Positions 12,222 to 23,822 are shown, counted from the stretch's first letter. The stretch is 64,000 nt of DNA from Plasmodium relictum (GCF_900005765.1 NC_041687.1:1488001-1552000), one strand, 5' to 3'. Program-made: numbers and translations. The notes: a model not told the origin generated them from the letters alone.

Positions 12222-13020
12222 AAAAAAAAAATAAAAAAAAAAACAAACTTCATTGTGAAAATTTTTTTTTTTGAATTATATTTGATTTTTTTTTTTTTTT
12301 TTTTTAAATTTTGTTTAAAAATAACTCTTTTTAAGTATGTACGTAATTAAACATTAAAATAACTTTTTAATGTTCATATAAATATTTTAAGCTTATAGAA
12401 AAATTCTAATTTAAACAAATATAATAAATTGTTAGAAAAATTATGATTACTATTTTTATTTACTTTTTCCTTTTTTTTTTTTTTTGTATTTTTTTAAAAA
12501 ATTACTTCTAAAACAAAAAATATAAATGATGACATTTGTCTAATGAAGTTTGCAATCATTATTATATTTTATTTTATTTTTTATTGATTGAGAAAAAAAA
12601 ATTTTATAAATATATAAATACTTGAATTCATTAAATAAAAAAAAAAAAATAAACATAAAATTTTAAAAAAAATTTAAAAAAGGAGAAAAAAAAAGTGATT
12701 TATGTTATATAATTAATTAATAATTTATTATTAATAGTTTATAAAATTTTTAATATAACAATTTATAATAAGGCGTTTAGGAGTTATTAAAATAAAATAT
12801 AACGTATTCTTTTTTCTTGAAGTGATTTATTTATGTTATTTGTTTAGTATTCCTAATTTACTATATAATTTTATTTTATTATATAATTTTTTTTTTTTTT
12901 TTATTCCAATATTTTACTTTAAAAGAATAATAAATATATTTAAATATATTATTTTGTTTATTGAAATTTAAATAAGTTATATAAGAAAAATAAGTTATTC
13001 TATTTTTTTCTTTTTTTTTT
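12222..13020. other. Convergent 3' intergenic region
   Basis: The 0.8 kb between the ends of the C2/TM gene and the CPO gene holds only poly-A/poly-T tracts and AT-rich spacer. Both 3' untranslated regions should lie here. A box-C-like heptamer at about 12528 has no partner box D. Confidence 0.65.
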
Positions 13021-14643
13021 TTAGTAATCAACCCACCTTTTAGGATGTTTTAATATTTGCAATGTTTCATATTCCCTTGAATATTTTATTACTTTATATT
13101 TATATAAAAATTCACACTTTAATGGCAAAGAAGCCAAAACATTATCAATTTTTTCATGCTCATCAGAATCATAATCTGAAATTTGTTCATCAAAATTTTC
13201 ATCTTTTATATAATTAGTAGATGAAAAGTTTTCCATATTTTTATTTTTTTTTTTTCTTCTATAAATTTTAAATTTATTTAACTCAATACCAAACTTTGTT
13301 CCTCTATCATATATCAAGTTAAACTCAACGTATCTACCTCTACATATTTTTTGCCATTTTATCATATTCTCATCATATTTATAATTAATTGTTTCTAATA
13401 ATATATGAAAATAAGATTTTCTAAAAGCAATAATACATTCTTGAATAAACAAATAAATCATTCTATAACTTTTATCCATTATTGCATTGCAACTGTAACA
13501 TTTACATTTTTTTTTTTCAATTAAGGGGTTTTTATAACCTTCTTTTGATGTTCCATTTTTAAAATTTTTCTTATATTTTATGTTATTATTTAATAAATTA
13601 TCAAAAAATATTCCCCCTATTCCCCTATTTATGTTTCTATGTTTAATTCTAAAATACAAATCACACCATATTTTAAAATATTTATAAAACAAATGATTAT
13701 ATTTATCGCAAGCTAATTTAAAAGAATTATGAAATTCTTTAAATAAATCAGAAAAAATATAACATGGGCTTAAATCACAACCACCCCCAAACCAATGTTT
13801 TATACTTTTATAGTTGTTTCCTATTTTACTTTTAATATTATTTTTTTTTTTCTTTTTTCCAGTTTTGATAAATATTTGAAAAAATCTAAAATTAGAGTGA
13901 ATAGTAGGAACATTTGGGTTAACTGGATGAGCAATTATAGAAATTCCTGATGCATAAAATTTATATTTTTCATTTACTATTCTAATATTATTAGAATTCA
14001 TAACTTTTGAAATTATATTATTAATATCATCAGAGTGGCAAATCTTAGTAGTATTAATATATTCTTTATTATATTGATTCACACACATTTGCTTTGCTGC
14101 ATCTTTATCTATTGTTCCAAATACGCAAGAATAATTTACTGCGCATTTCTCAAATACACTTCCATTTTGTAATATCTTAGTTATACCACCACCACCATTT
14201 TTATTTTTTTTATATTTTCTAAACCAAAGTTCTTCTTCAAATTTGTTCGAATCTAATGACTCAAATAAATCACATATATTTTTTTGTTCACTTTTTAATA
14301 AATTTTCCCATAAATTTCTAAAATATTCATTAGGAGATATCTAAAATTTTTAAGAAAAAAATATATAGGAGATATTGAAATGAACAAATACAACAAAAAA
14401 ATAAGAAAATTACTAAAAATGTACATTTTTAATATACTAAAAAATTACAAAAATGTTACTAAAAATGATACATAAATTTAAAAAATATATATATATATAT
14501 ATATAACAAATAAATTAAAATGATACAAATGCATAACCAAAAAAAATTTTAAGTGTATATATATATATATATATATATAGATTATGTATCATGAAATATT
14601 TTTTTTCCTTTAAATAAAATTATTTATATACCTCATCTTTCAT
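13021..14643 (-). CDS. CPO: Coproporphyrinogen III oxidase (oxygen-dependent)
   Basis: This enzyme converts coproporphyrinogen III to protoporphyrinogen IX in haem synthesis. The main exon is clear (14340-13021, 439 codons). It shows the family signatures GGGGITKILQNGSVFEK, VNPNVPTIHSNFRFF, HWFGGGCDLSPCYIF, KHRNINRGIGGIFFD, GRYVEFNLIYDRGTKFG and a C-terminal LKHPKRWVDY. Plasmodium inserts are a lysine/cysteine stretch (KKKCKCYSCNAI) after the RGIGG motif and an acidic stretch before the C-terminus. The 5' end is unresolved. One model uses ATGAAGATGAG at 14643-14633 spliced to 14317 (MKMRNLWENLL..., 435 aa). The better-looking acceptor at 14341 keeps ISPNEYFRNLW in frame but has no ATG in the adjoining open frame, implying another upstream exon. 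No transit peptide is apparent, which fits the cytosolic location reported for the parasite enzyme. Confidence 0.93.
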
Positions 14644-15835
14644 TTTTATTCTGAAATGAATTTTGCAAAATAGCAAAGGTTTTTTTTTTTTTTTTCCTTA
14701 GAACAAAAAGAAAACTTTTTAGGCGAACATAAACAAAAAAATATACCAATGATAATTAAGTTAAAATTTTTTTTGAAAAAATTTTATAGAAAAAAAAAAA
14801 ATACAACTCTAAAACTAAAAAGGAAAAAAAATATTAAAAATATGAATACGTAATTTTTTAAAAATAAATTAATATAAATTATTAATAAAATAAAATCATA
14901 AAAACAATATCAAAAGTAGTATAGGTTATTAAATCATTAAAAAAAAAAAATAAAATAAATAAAAAGCAACTTTTTTTTTTTTTTATGCATTCTATTTTAA
15001 AAATCACACCATTAAGCAAATTAATATTTAAGTTTAATAAAATATAATAAATAATACAAAAATTAAACAGACATATAGAAATATCCGTAGTAGCATTAAA
15101 AATGATAACATAGAAATACTGAATATCAATAAAAAAAATAGTTGAATCAACACAAGACGAATTACCACTGGTAATTCTCATTATGTTAAGAACAGAATAA
15201 TCATTAAGATAGTTATAAAAATAAAAAAAATTATAATTTTTATATTATGTTTTGTTGTTTTCATTTTTCCCATATCATTTTTTTTTTTTATTTAGATGAT
15301 ACAATAAAAAAAAATAAGATAAAAAAAAAATAAGAAAAATGCTCAGTCGTAAAAGGAAGCTTTTTATTTTTAATTATATTTCCTTTTTCTATATTTTTAA
15401 ATATTATAACTTTTCACATGTAAAATAAAAAAGATAATAAATTTAAACGTTTTTTTTTTTCTTTAGCTGTAAATGTTTCTATATATTTTCCTTTTTTTAA
15501 TTTTAATAAAGAATAATAAATAATTCTCCATCAGATAATGCATATATGTAAACATATATTTACTTCAAAATTCTTTATGTATTTTTAAGCAAAAATAAAT
15601 AATAAAAAAAAAAAAAAGGATGATATGGTATTAATAATAGATGCAAATTTAATACGTGTGACTTAAATTTCTTTCTTATGTTTTTTTTTTTGTTTTTAAA
15701 GTTTAATGGAAAAAAAAGCAAAAAAAAAAAAAAAAATTTTTTTTTAAATTTGTATTTAAAAAATATATATAATTAAATTTAAATCTCGTAATAAATAAGT
15801 TTATATATTATACATATATATAATTTTTAGGCTCT
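14644..15835. other. Intergenic region upstream of CPO with a less AT-rich island
   Basis: Most of this stretch is poly-A/poly-T spacer, but about 14995-15200 has mixed composition. It includes an inverted repeat AATTACC-ACT-GGTAATT at about 15162-15178 and a 99-codon minus-strand frame (15181-14882) with no recognisable protein similarity. It could be CPO 5' leader, an unplaced first exon or an RNA gene. I could not decide. Confidence 0.45.
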
Positions 15836-16438
15836 TCATTTCTTTACTCTACGGGTGTTGCAATATATTTTACACAAACGCTTATATTTTTTCAATAATT
15901 TCTTTTTATTTTTTTCTTTTTCACCTTTTCCATATTCATCAATTAATTTTTCAAAATTCTTAATATTTTTTGTTTTATACTCTTTATTAACAACCATATT
16001 TCTAATAAAAAAAAAAGGGAAATTATTAAAAAAAATAAGCATATTAACAAATAAAATATATGATATATAGATACAACATATATTTAATGAAATATTCGGT
16101 GTTTATTATTATTTTTTTTATTGTTTTTCAATTTTACTTTTCATTTAATGATTTGACAAGTAAGACTGGTTTTCTTTTCAGTATTGCCACATTTATACAA
16201 TTATCTTTTACTAAACCTAATGAAAAAATTATATAATGAGGAATATTTTATTTTATATTAACTAAAAAATAAGTAAATAAAACAAAATAATTATACCGCT
16301 GTTGGATTTATCATTTTTACAATTGACATTGTAAGGATCGCATGAAAATACTCCGTTTTTTCCTCTTCTATTTTTCTTAAGAAAGCAGCTGTTTCTTCTT
16401 GTTAACTCCCATATAAGAGCACTACTCACATTCATCAT
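15836..16438 (-). CDS. RPL28: 60S ribosomal protein eL28, three exons
   Basis: Predicted exons are 16438-16297, 16216-16138 and 16001-15836, giving 128 aa; all phases agree. The product begins MMNVSSALIWELTRRNSCFL, then CDPYNVNCKNDKSNSGLVKDN and LKRKPVLLVKSLNEK. It ends in a basic tail (KNKKKLLKKYKRLCKIYCNTRRVKK). The N-terminal 'S..L.W...R...CFL.K..' pattern and the short basic layout match eL28, a component of the large cytosolic ribosomal subunit. Two consecutive ATGs start the gene (16438 and 16435) and either could be used. Without splicing, the second exon would stop at GAA AAG TAA; the third exon restores a full-length protein. It sits in tandem with eL35A on the same strand. Confidence 0.85.
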
Positions 16439-17421
16439 TTTCTTAAAAAATTATTTGTAAATATATTTATAAAATTTTTTGTATATTTTACAAAAAGTTT
16501 TTTTTTTCCAATATAAACACTTTTTTTTTATAAAGAAAAAAAAAATAATACAATTTAATTAAATAAAAATTAAAAATAAATTCAATAAAAAAAAAAAAAT
16601 TTAATCAAAATTTTTCATTATTAAAAAAAAAAAAGAAAAAAATTTTGTTAATTTTTTTTTTTTTTATATGCATACATGTTATATATATACTGTAAAAAAA
16701 AAAAAAAAAAAGCAATAATAAAATATTACTGTTTTTTTTTTCTTTTTTTCTTTATATTTTTAATACTCTTTCTAGATTTTTCAATTTTTCTTTCTTAAAT
16801 CAAATATTTTTAAAAGCTTATCTTTTTTACATATATAAATTATTCTTTTAAAATTACAATTATTATTTCATTTCAAATTTTAAACAATCACTTTCATCAC
16901 TTAAGATAAACATATAAATATTAGTGGATATATTATATATATCTAATTTTTTAATTAATTTTAATAGAGATTATTAAGTATAAATGTATTCCCAATTTTT
17001 AAAACGTAAAATTTTAAATTTTCTTTTCAAAATATTAACATAAAATTTACTGATTTATTAAATGGCTTATTTAGATTTTGAAAAAAAAAAAAAATTTAGA
17101 CATTTATGTTTTGTTCTATTTTTTAAAGAAAATAGATGAAATATTTTAGAAACCCTTATATTTATAAATTATTACTCCTCTTTTTATTAAAAAAAAAGGG
17201 ATATTAAATTTTACTAAAATATACTAAAATTCTATTTTTTCTTTTTTATATTTTTATAAAAAAAATAATTATATATTTTCTATAACTGTATGTTTTTATT
17301 TTTATATCCATGCGTTCAAAATAATTGTATAAGACAAAATAAATAAAAAAAAAAAAAAGATAAAATTGAAATAAAATAAAATTAAAGTATATAATAAAAT
17401 GATGCAAAGATTTAATAAAAA
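16439..17421. other. Intergenic region between eL35A and eL28
   Basis: About 1 kb holds repeated poly-A/poly-T tracts and no coding-like frame. It should carry the eL28 promoter and the eL35A 3' end. No specific regulatory motif is identifiable by eye. Confidence 0.65.
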
Positions 17422-18388
17422 TTAAATATTTGATGGGTACATAAGGATTCTAACTCTATCTCCAAATGCTTTTGGTGGAATGTGAGTTCTGAATCTAGCT
17501 CTTATTACTCCATTGTTTCCATGAGTTCTACATACTTTTCCCCAAATACACTTAAAAAAAAAAAAAAATAAATAAACATATATATATATGAATTCTCTAT
17601 AAATAAAATTTTTTTTTTTTTAATTTACTTTAATTTTCACTCCATTATGATGCTTATTTGTTCTATATATATAAGCCACTCTCTTTCCTACATAAAATTG
17701 AGCGTGTTGTTTTGTATTTACATTTCTAATAGCTATTAATGTAAAATTAGGATCTTGATTTCTCTGTGATCTGGTAATAACAAAAAAAAAAAAAAAAAAA
17801 AAATGAAGTAAATTGAAATAAGAATATTAATAAATATCATATTCTCTTTTTTTTTTTTGTATTCTATTATCCTAATATTTTAATATATATAAAATTTTTT
17901 TTTTTTTTAATAAAGTTATGTATTTTTTTATTAGATAATATTTAATAAATCATTTAATTCTTCACACAATTCATATTTAAAAACATTTTATCTTTTTATA
18001 AATATTTTTTTAATCAATATTCCTTTTAATTATGCGTTTATAGATATTTATACATATATATATTTTTACTATGAAACTCTATAATATTCTCTTTTTTATT
18101 ATTATAATTATTTTTTTTTTCTCTCCATAACAACATATTTAAATAACATCAGAAATTTTTTTATTGTTAATATATAATAAATTTATTATTATTTTTTGTT
18201 TTTTATTATATACATTTTTTTATTTTCTTTATTTTTTCTATAAATTACCTTTTATATCCTAATATAACTCCTTTCTCATATAATCGAACTGCTTGGGTTT
18301 TTTTTGATGATTTCTTACTCTTTAATTGTTTTTTTACTTTATTTTTTTTGGGAATAAGTGTTTTTTCTTTATTTTGTTTTTCTTCCAT
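17422..18388 (-). CDS. RPL35A: 60S ribosomal protein eL35A (L35ae), three exons
   Basis: Predicted exons are 18388-18249, 17770-17629 and 17550-17422, with consistent phases, giving 136 aa. After a lysine-rich start the product reads [20 protein letters not shown], then [48 protein letters not shown] and [19 protein letters not shown]. These are the standard eL35A signatures (G...G.KRS.RNQ, GKR.AY.Y, WG.V.R.HGN.G.VRA.F, G...RVMLYPS.I). The protein is part of the 60S subunit. The N-terminal 30-odd residues are a basic extension longer than in animals. The first intron (about 480 bp) is long for a ribosomal protein gene in this genus. Confidence 0.96.
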
Positions 18389-19300
18389 CTTAGTAATTTA
18401 ACGTTTTTTGTATATAACTATGAAAAAAATTTATGAAAAAATATATTTTATATATGAAACTTCTGAAAAATAACTAAATAGCCTTTTGATACATCAGTTT
18501 TTTTCCTTAACAATATATAGTGGATAAAATTATGACAATATATATATATATATATATATAAAATATATATATATTTTTATTTAAAAAAAATTGTTAAAAA
18601 TATTGAGTAACTTTAAAAAAAAAAAAAATTAAATTTATATGATATATAATTAAATATATTTAATTTATTTTGTATATGCATATATATGTATATATTTTTT
18701 TTTTTTTTTTAGATTTATTATTGATATTTGTGCAATAATAAAAGAAAAATTGTAGGAACAAACATTTAATGATCTATTAATATAAAAACAATGATATATT
18801 AAATAAATTAAGATAATATAAAAAAAAAAAAAAAAATATAAAAATATATAAAATAGTTCTTGTGCTATTTTTTTTTTTTTTTTATAGTATTTTGACGTAC
18901 ACTTTAATCTCCTTTCTTAAAAAATGAGTGTTCAACAATATGTTGTTTTATTATAATGACAAATTTAAAATAAATATCTTAAAAAAAAAAAAAGTTAACA
19001 TTTCAAAGTTCTTTTAAAAAAAATAAAATTAAACAATAACTAAAACAATTAAAAAAGAAATAATTTAAATATATCATTCAAAAAAAAAAAAAAAAAAAAT
19101 GTATATATGTATATATAGCATGCCACATGCTCTAAAAATTTTAACATATTAATATGTATATGTGTATTAATTAATTACATAAAAATAAAAAATTAAAAAT
19201 AATTTAGAATAAATTTTTATATAAGAAATAATACTATTTAAAATATATTAAAATTATATATTCATATAGTTTTATACAAAAATTTATGTATATGTATAGA
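18389..19300. other. Intergenic region upstream of eL35A
   Basis: About 0.9 kb lies between two minus-strand genes, with a (TA)n run near 18540-18562 and several poly-A/poly-T tracts. I see no coding frame. It presumably contains the eL35A promoter and the 3' end of the methyltransferase gene. Confidence 0.65.
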
Positions 19301-21043
19301 TTACATTTTTTCACATTTAATCATAATAAAAGTTTGATCGAGTTCTGAAAACTTGGTTTCAAATAAATTTTGGTCTAAATTAATAAAAGGATTATTAAAA
19401 TAATGATTTGGAATAGAATAAAATTGTAATTTAAAATTATTATTTTTTAATTCTTCTAAAAAGAAATGAATTCCATCTCTGTTTTTTTTACAAACATAAA
19501 AAAAATTCCCATTTTTTTTTAGAGTTACATTAAGCATATATATCAGTGACGTTACTAAATTTATATCATAAATTAAATCACTTGCTATAATACAATCATA
19601 TGCAATAATTTCATTATTTTCTCTTAAATAAGTGCTTTCATTTTTCAAATCAATATTACAAATAGTAATTTTATCTTTCCATTCTAAATCAACAGAATCT
19701 AATAGCTCTTGATTTAAATTTATATTATAAGAAATATTATTTAAAGTAAATAAATTAATATCACTAATTACTAAACGATTAAGATTGTTATTCTTATTTA
19801 TTACACTAGAATAGATAAATAAAGATATACTAGCCAATCCACTACCTGCACCTATTTCTAAAACATTTTTATTAGAAAACATATTTCCTAAGCATAAGTC
19901 ACATATCCACTTGCTCATTATCAAGCAGCTTTCCCATATATTAATTCCAGTTATATCATTGTGTGATGTTTTATCATCTAAAGAATCACCATAATAATTA
20001 AGACCGATTTCTCTTATCTTTATTATGATGTTGCTATTATTTAATTTTATACTTTCGTTAATTGACAATTCATATATATATTCTTGCACAATTTTTGCTT
20101 CTTCTAAATTAGTTGTAAAGCAGTTAGTTAATGTATTAACTTTTTTTTCTATATTTTCTCCATCATTTCTATTAACATTTTTATAATTATTGTTATCGTC
20201 ATTTATATTATTAATATTTTTGTTACTTTCAGTTATTTCACTATTTAAATATTCATTTGAATTACATTCATTTTTCATCTTAAAGTTTTCAATATTATTC
20301 CTTTCATCATCATTGGAATAACTAATTTTAACATTTTCATTTGAGGTTGAATTTTCCTGATTATCAAGTACACTTGAAATTGGATGACTTAAAATTAAAT
20401 GAAGAATTTTTTCATTTTCCGTATTGAATGCTTCAGATAAAACATTTTTGTCAAAAGAATTTTTTTTTAGTAAATCTATCTTATTTCTTTCTTTATATAA
20501 ATTAATTTTTTCTACTTCCTCTTTTTCTGTTGTATCAAAAATATTATATATATCAATTGAATGTATTTTTTTTTTAATATCTGAATTTAATTTATAATTT
20601 TTTTTTAAGAAATCATTCTTTATATCCCTCATATTTTCATATAAATCATTTTTTTTTTTTTCAATAGACAGGTATTCATTTTTATTTAAATAATAATCAA
20701 AAAATAATAGTTCTTTTATAGCTTCATAGTGTTTATTTTGTATAGCCCATAGCAATGGGGTATTACCATTGCTATTAAAATGATTATAATCAATACTGCA
20801 TTCGTATAACAAAAATAAAATCATATCAATATTATTATTAGCGCAAGCAAAATGTAATAATGTATTATTATTTTCATCCTTTATGTTAATTGTATGTATA
20901 TTTTCATTTTGTAAAATGTTCTTTACTTCTTCTATATCATCTGTTCTTACATAATAAATTAAATCTTCTATTACTTCTTCCATTTTGTCTATTTCATTTT
21001 CAATATTATATTGTTTTGATTCATTATACTCTATTTTCTCCAT
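19301..21043 (-). CDS. Ankyrin-repeat and class I methyltransferase fusion (METTL21/22-like)
   Basis: Single exon, 580 aa. About residues 27-118 are three ankyrin-type repeats (NNNTLLHFACANNNIDMILFLL; GNTPLLWAIQNKHYEAIKELL). A charged Asn-rich linker follows. The C-terminal 220 residues are a Rossmann methyltransferase of the Methyltransf_16 type. Motif I, VLEIGAGSGLASISL, lies at about residue 390. LVISDI is the acidic residue for SAM ribose, and ASDLIYD at about residue 486 is the diagnostic (D/S)-x-x-Y-D loop of METTL21-group protein lysine methyltransferases. The ITGINIWESCLIMSKWI stretch before motif I is also typical of the group ('G..vW.ss..La..l'). The substrate is unknown. Ankyrin repeats presumably recruit it. 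The domain call is solid; the exact subfamily is inference. Confidence 0.85.
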   Translation of the reverse strand: MEKIEYNESKQYNIENEIDKMEEVIEDLIYYVRTDDIEEVKNILQNENIHTINIKDENNNTLLHFACANNNIDMILFLLYECSIDYNHFNSNGNTPLLWAIQNKHYEAIKELLFFDYYLNKNEYLSIEKKKNDLYENMRDIKNDFLKKNYKLNSDIKKKIHSIDIYNIFDTTEKEEVEKINLYKERNKIDLLKKNSFDKNVLSEAFNTENEKILHLILSHPISSVLDNQENSTSNENVKISYSNDDERNNIENFKMKNECNSNEYLNSEITESNKNINNINDDNNNYKNVNRNDGENIEKKVNTLTNCFTTNLEEAKIVQEYIYELSINESIKLNNSNIIIKIREIGLNYYGDSLDDKTSHNDITGINIWESCLIMSKWICDLCLGNMFSNKNVLEIGAGSGLASISLFIYSSVINKNNNLNRLVISDINLFTLNNISYNINLNQELLDSVDLEWKDKITICNIDLKNESTYLRENNEIIAYDCIIASDLIYDINLVTSLIYMLNVTLKKNGNFFYVCKKNRDGIHFFLEELKNNNFKLQFYSIPNHYFNNPFINLDQNLFETKFSELDQTFIMIKCEKM

Positions 21044-21504
21044 TTATACTAATAAAATAATAAATTATTAAAATAGTATATTAATAAATTAATATAGCAA
21101 TATAGTAATATAATAATAAAATAATATAGTAATATAATAATATAATAATATAGTAATATAACGATATTATTATATTATAAAATAAAATATATGTTGTTTA
21201 TATAAAAAAATGATTCTATGAAATAAAAAAAAATTAAAAATAATACAAAAACAACAAAATTTTACTTGTAATATATTATGATGAATGATTTTTTTTTTTT
21301 TTATATATTAAGCAAAATTGTTTAATTTAATTAAAATTTGGTAACAAAATTATAAAATTTGATTTAATTATATATAAATGCCTATATAATAAATTGTTTA
21401 TAGTAACTGAAAATAAGAAAAGGATATATTTAATTAAATACTATTATTTAAAATTTTTTTCAATAAACAAATAAATCTTGAAAAAAAAACATATTTTTTA
21501 TAGA

Positions 21505-21537
<33 letters not shown>

Positions 21538-21959
21538 TTTAAAAACAAGCATATATAAGAATATAAAAAAAATACATGTTAAATAAAAAAAAAAATTGAG
21601 CATCATTTTAAAAAAAAAAAGTGATTATTACATGTGAAAATACCAAAAAAAAAAAAAAAAAGAAAATAATTTTAACGAATGTTAAGATTAGATAAATTTG
21701 AAAAATAATCAAAAGAAAGAAAGAAATAAAATTAATGTTTTTTTCAATTAAATTGTATTCTAAAAAGTTAATTTTAAATATTTAAAATACATTTTATTTG
21801 TGTATAGGTAGAGAATTACTAAGGAAAAAAGGTAATTAATATTATAAAATATTACAAAATTCTTTCTCTTTTTCTTTTTTCTTTTTTCTTTTTTTTTTGT
21901 GAAATATTTGTTTTTGAACAAATAAATACTTTATGGTTAATTAAATAAATATATGTAAA
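21044..21959. other. Divergent promoter region with ATA/AGT-type repeats
   Basis: The 0.9 kb between divergent starts includes a degenerate repeat of AATAATATAGTAATAT-like units at about 21060-21180, a (TA)n run near 21510-21535 and several homopolymer tracts. No gene is visible. Both neighbouring promoters should lie here. Confidence 0.6.
21060..21180. repeat. Degenerate AATAATATAGTAATAT tandem repeat
   Basis: Units of AATATAGTAATAT/ATAATAATAT recur about eight times in this stretch immediately upstream of the ankyrin-methyltransferase start. Simple-sequence expansion is the likely origin. Confidence 0.6.
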
Positions 21960-22772
21960 ATGAGAATAATAAATTTTTTCTTTAAAAGTAATATAAGTAA
22001 TTGTGAAGAAAAAGAAAAAAATAAAAGTTCATCATTGCAAGATTTAAATACAGTTAATGATTCTGTTATTGATGTGGTAAAAAAAATTCCTATAAATCCA
22101 TTTATTGATAGTAATGAAAATTTAAATAAATATAAATATGAAGTTGAAAAAAAAAATATTGAAAGATATACAGGTTTAAAAGTATATGAAGAAGAAGATG
22201 AAAAAGATCATAAAAAGAAACAACCGGTCGATTATCCATTCCCTATTAGTAAAAATTTGATATTTCAAAAAAATAAAGTAAATAAAACAGATGATCGTAT
22301 AAATATAAATTATAGTAATTTAGCAAGTGATCTTTATCCAGAAGAAGGTTTTAAATCACCAAATAAAAACAAACATTTTTCTTCAGAATGGGAACTTTTA
22401 TTAGCTCACAATCATGGTTTGTATGATTTTAAGAATCCTGATAATAATGTAATAGTAAATAAAGATATGTATTCTTTAAATACAGAAAATGATATTAGAA
22501 ATAAATTAAATTTATATATAGAAAGAATAAATGTAGATAATCCTAATGATGCTTGTAAGTATTTAGCAATAGAAGAATATAAATGTTTATTAACACATTC
22601 ATTTCATATGAATCCAATCTTAAGTAATCAGAAATGTGTAAAATGGTTTAATGAATATATGCAATGTAAATGGGATGAACATAAACTTAATTATGGATAT
22701 AACTATATTGAAAATAGAAGAAATAAAAAATCAAAAGCATACATAGCAGCACCTGATTATCAGTATTCATAA
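21960..22772 (+). CDS. Twin CX9C (CHCH-like) protein
   Basis: Single exon, 270 aa. The C-terminus carries two exact C-x9-C helices: C199...C209 (CKYLAIEEYKC) and C226...C236 (CVKWFNEYMQC), separated by 16 residues. This is the helical-hairpin pattern of CHCH proteins, which are oxidised by the Mia40-type pathway in the mitochondrial intermembrane space and often belong to respiratory complexes or assembly factors. The first 190 residues are charged and lack clear domains, but contain conserved-looking blocks such as PVDYPFPISKN and SSEWELLLAHNHGLYDFKNPD. CHCH proteins are usually under 150 aa, so the long N-terminal part is unusual. A mitochondrial role is inferred, and assignment to a particular complex is not possible here. 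Confidence 0.72.
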   Translation: MRIINFFFKSNISNCEEKEKNKSSSLQDLNTVNDSVIDVVKKIPINPFIDSNENLNKYKYEVEKKNIERYTGLKVYEEEDEKDHKKKQPVDYPFPISKNLIFQKNKVNKTDDRININYSNLASDLYPEEGFKSPNKNKHFSSEWELLLAHNHGLYDFKNPDNNVIVNKDMYSLNTENDIRNKLNLYIERINVDNPNDACKYLAIEEYKCLLTHSFHMNPILSNQKCVKWFNEYMQCKWDEHKLNYGYNYIENRRNKKSKAYIAAPDYQYS

Positions 22773-23822
22773 GTAAAAGAGAAAAAATAAAAATAACTTT
22801 AATTTTTTGTCTTAATACTTGAAAAAAAAAAAAAAAACAGTACATTTTTATTTTTATTTAGTTGAAAGATAATTAAAAAAAAATATTTAAAACTAAGATT
22901 ATATTAAAATAACATTTCTAATAAAATATATTTTGAAGTTTTTGTTAACTCTATACCATTTTGTTATTTATTTTAAATTTTCATTTTTTTGTTTATTGAA
23001 TTATTAAGAATATATATATATATTTAAAATATCTTCTTATTTAGTAAGAAAAAATTATAAAAAATATTATATTTCATATAAAATAATTTTTCTTTTCTTT
23101 AATTATGCATTGAAGAAAAATATAGAAGTTATATTTAATACATATAATGAAATACATTAACTATATAATGTGAAATAAAAAATAATTTTTTTTTTATGAT
23201 TCAACGTGTACCTAAAAAAAGAAAAGGTTTTTTATTAAACCAACAAGCTGTAAAATAATTAGTATTTTACAACCTTAAAAATTTATTTATATAGAATTAA
23301 TATTTTATATTTCAAAATTTTCAATTCATTAATATATATTGGACATTTTTTAAAAAAAAAAATAAAAAATAAAAAATAAAATAAATTATATATGTGTATT
23401 TTTTAAGTAGAACATTGATAATTTTTCAAATTTTATTACTTTCTTTTTGCTAAACATTTTCTTGAAATTTCGCATATCTAGACATTATTAATTAAGCTTG
23501 TAAAAAAAAAAAAAAGGAATATTATTATCATAATTTAAATAAAAACTAAAGAATTATATTTTAGCAAGACTTAAATTTACATTTTCATAAAGAATTATTG
23601 CTTAAAATATGAAAAGTATGTATTATTGAGTTTATTTTTTTTTTTTCTTTGCGTTATTTTATTCATTATATATATTAATCTTTTTTTTTTTTTTTAAGTA
23701 ATAATTTTTTTAAACTTTTTTTTTTAATAGTTCTTTTTCTCAAAAAAAATAAAATATTAAAGAAACAAAGAAATTGACGTATTTTACTAGTTATATAAGT
23801 AAATTTTTTATATTTAATTGAA
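22773..23822. other. Intergenic region between two plus-strand genes
   Basis: About 1 kb of AT-rich spacer with poly-A and poly-T tracts and no coding-like frame. It should contain the CX9C gene's 3' end and the promoter of the coiled-coil gene. Confidence 0.65.

Noticed and set aside
12524-12570. Box-C-like ATGATGA suggesting a C/D snoRNA
   Set aside because: No CTGA box D or terminal stem at a suitable distance.
14882-15181. 99-codon minus-strand frame starting MRITSGNSS
   Set aside because: No similarity recognised and no splice phase links it convincingly to CPO; kept only as part of the island finding.
21275-21412. TGATGA and CTGA pair suggesting a C/D snoRNA
   Set aside because: The two boxes are about 130 bases apart and flanking bases do not form a terminal stem.
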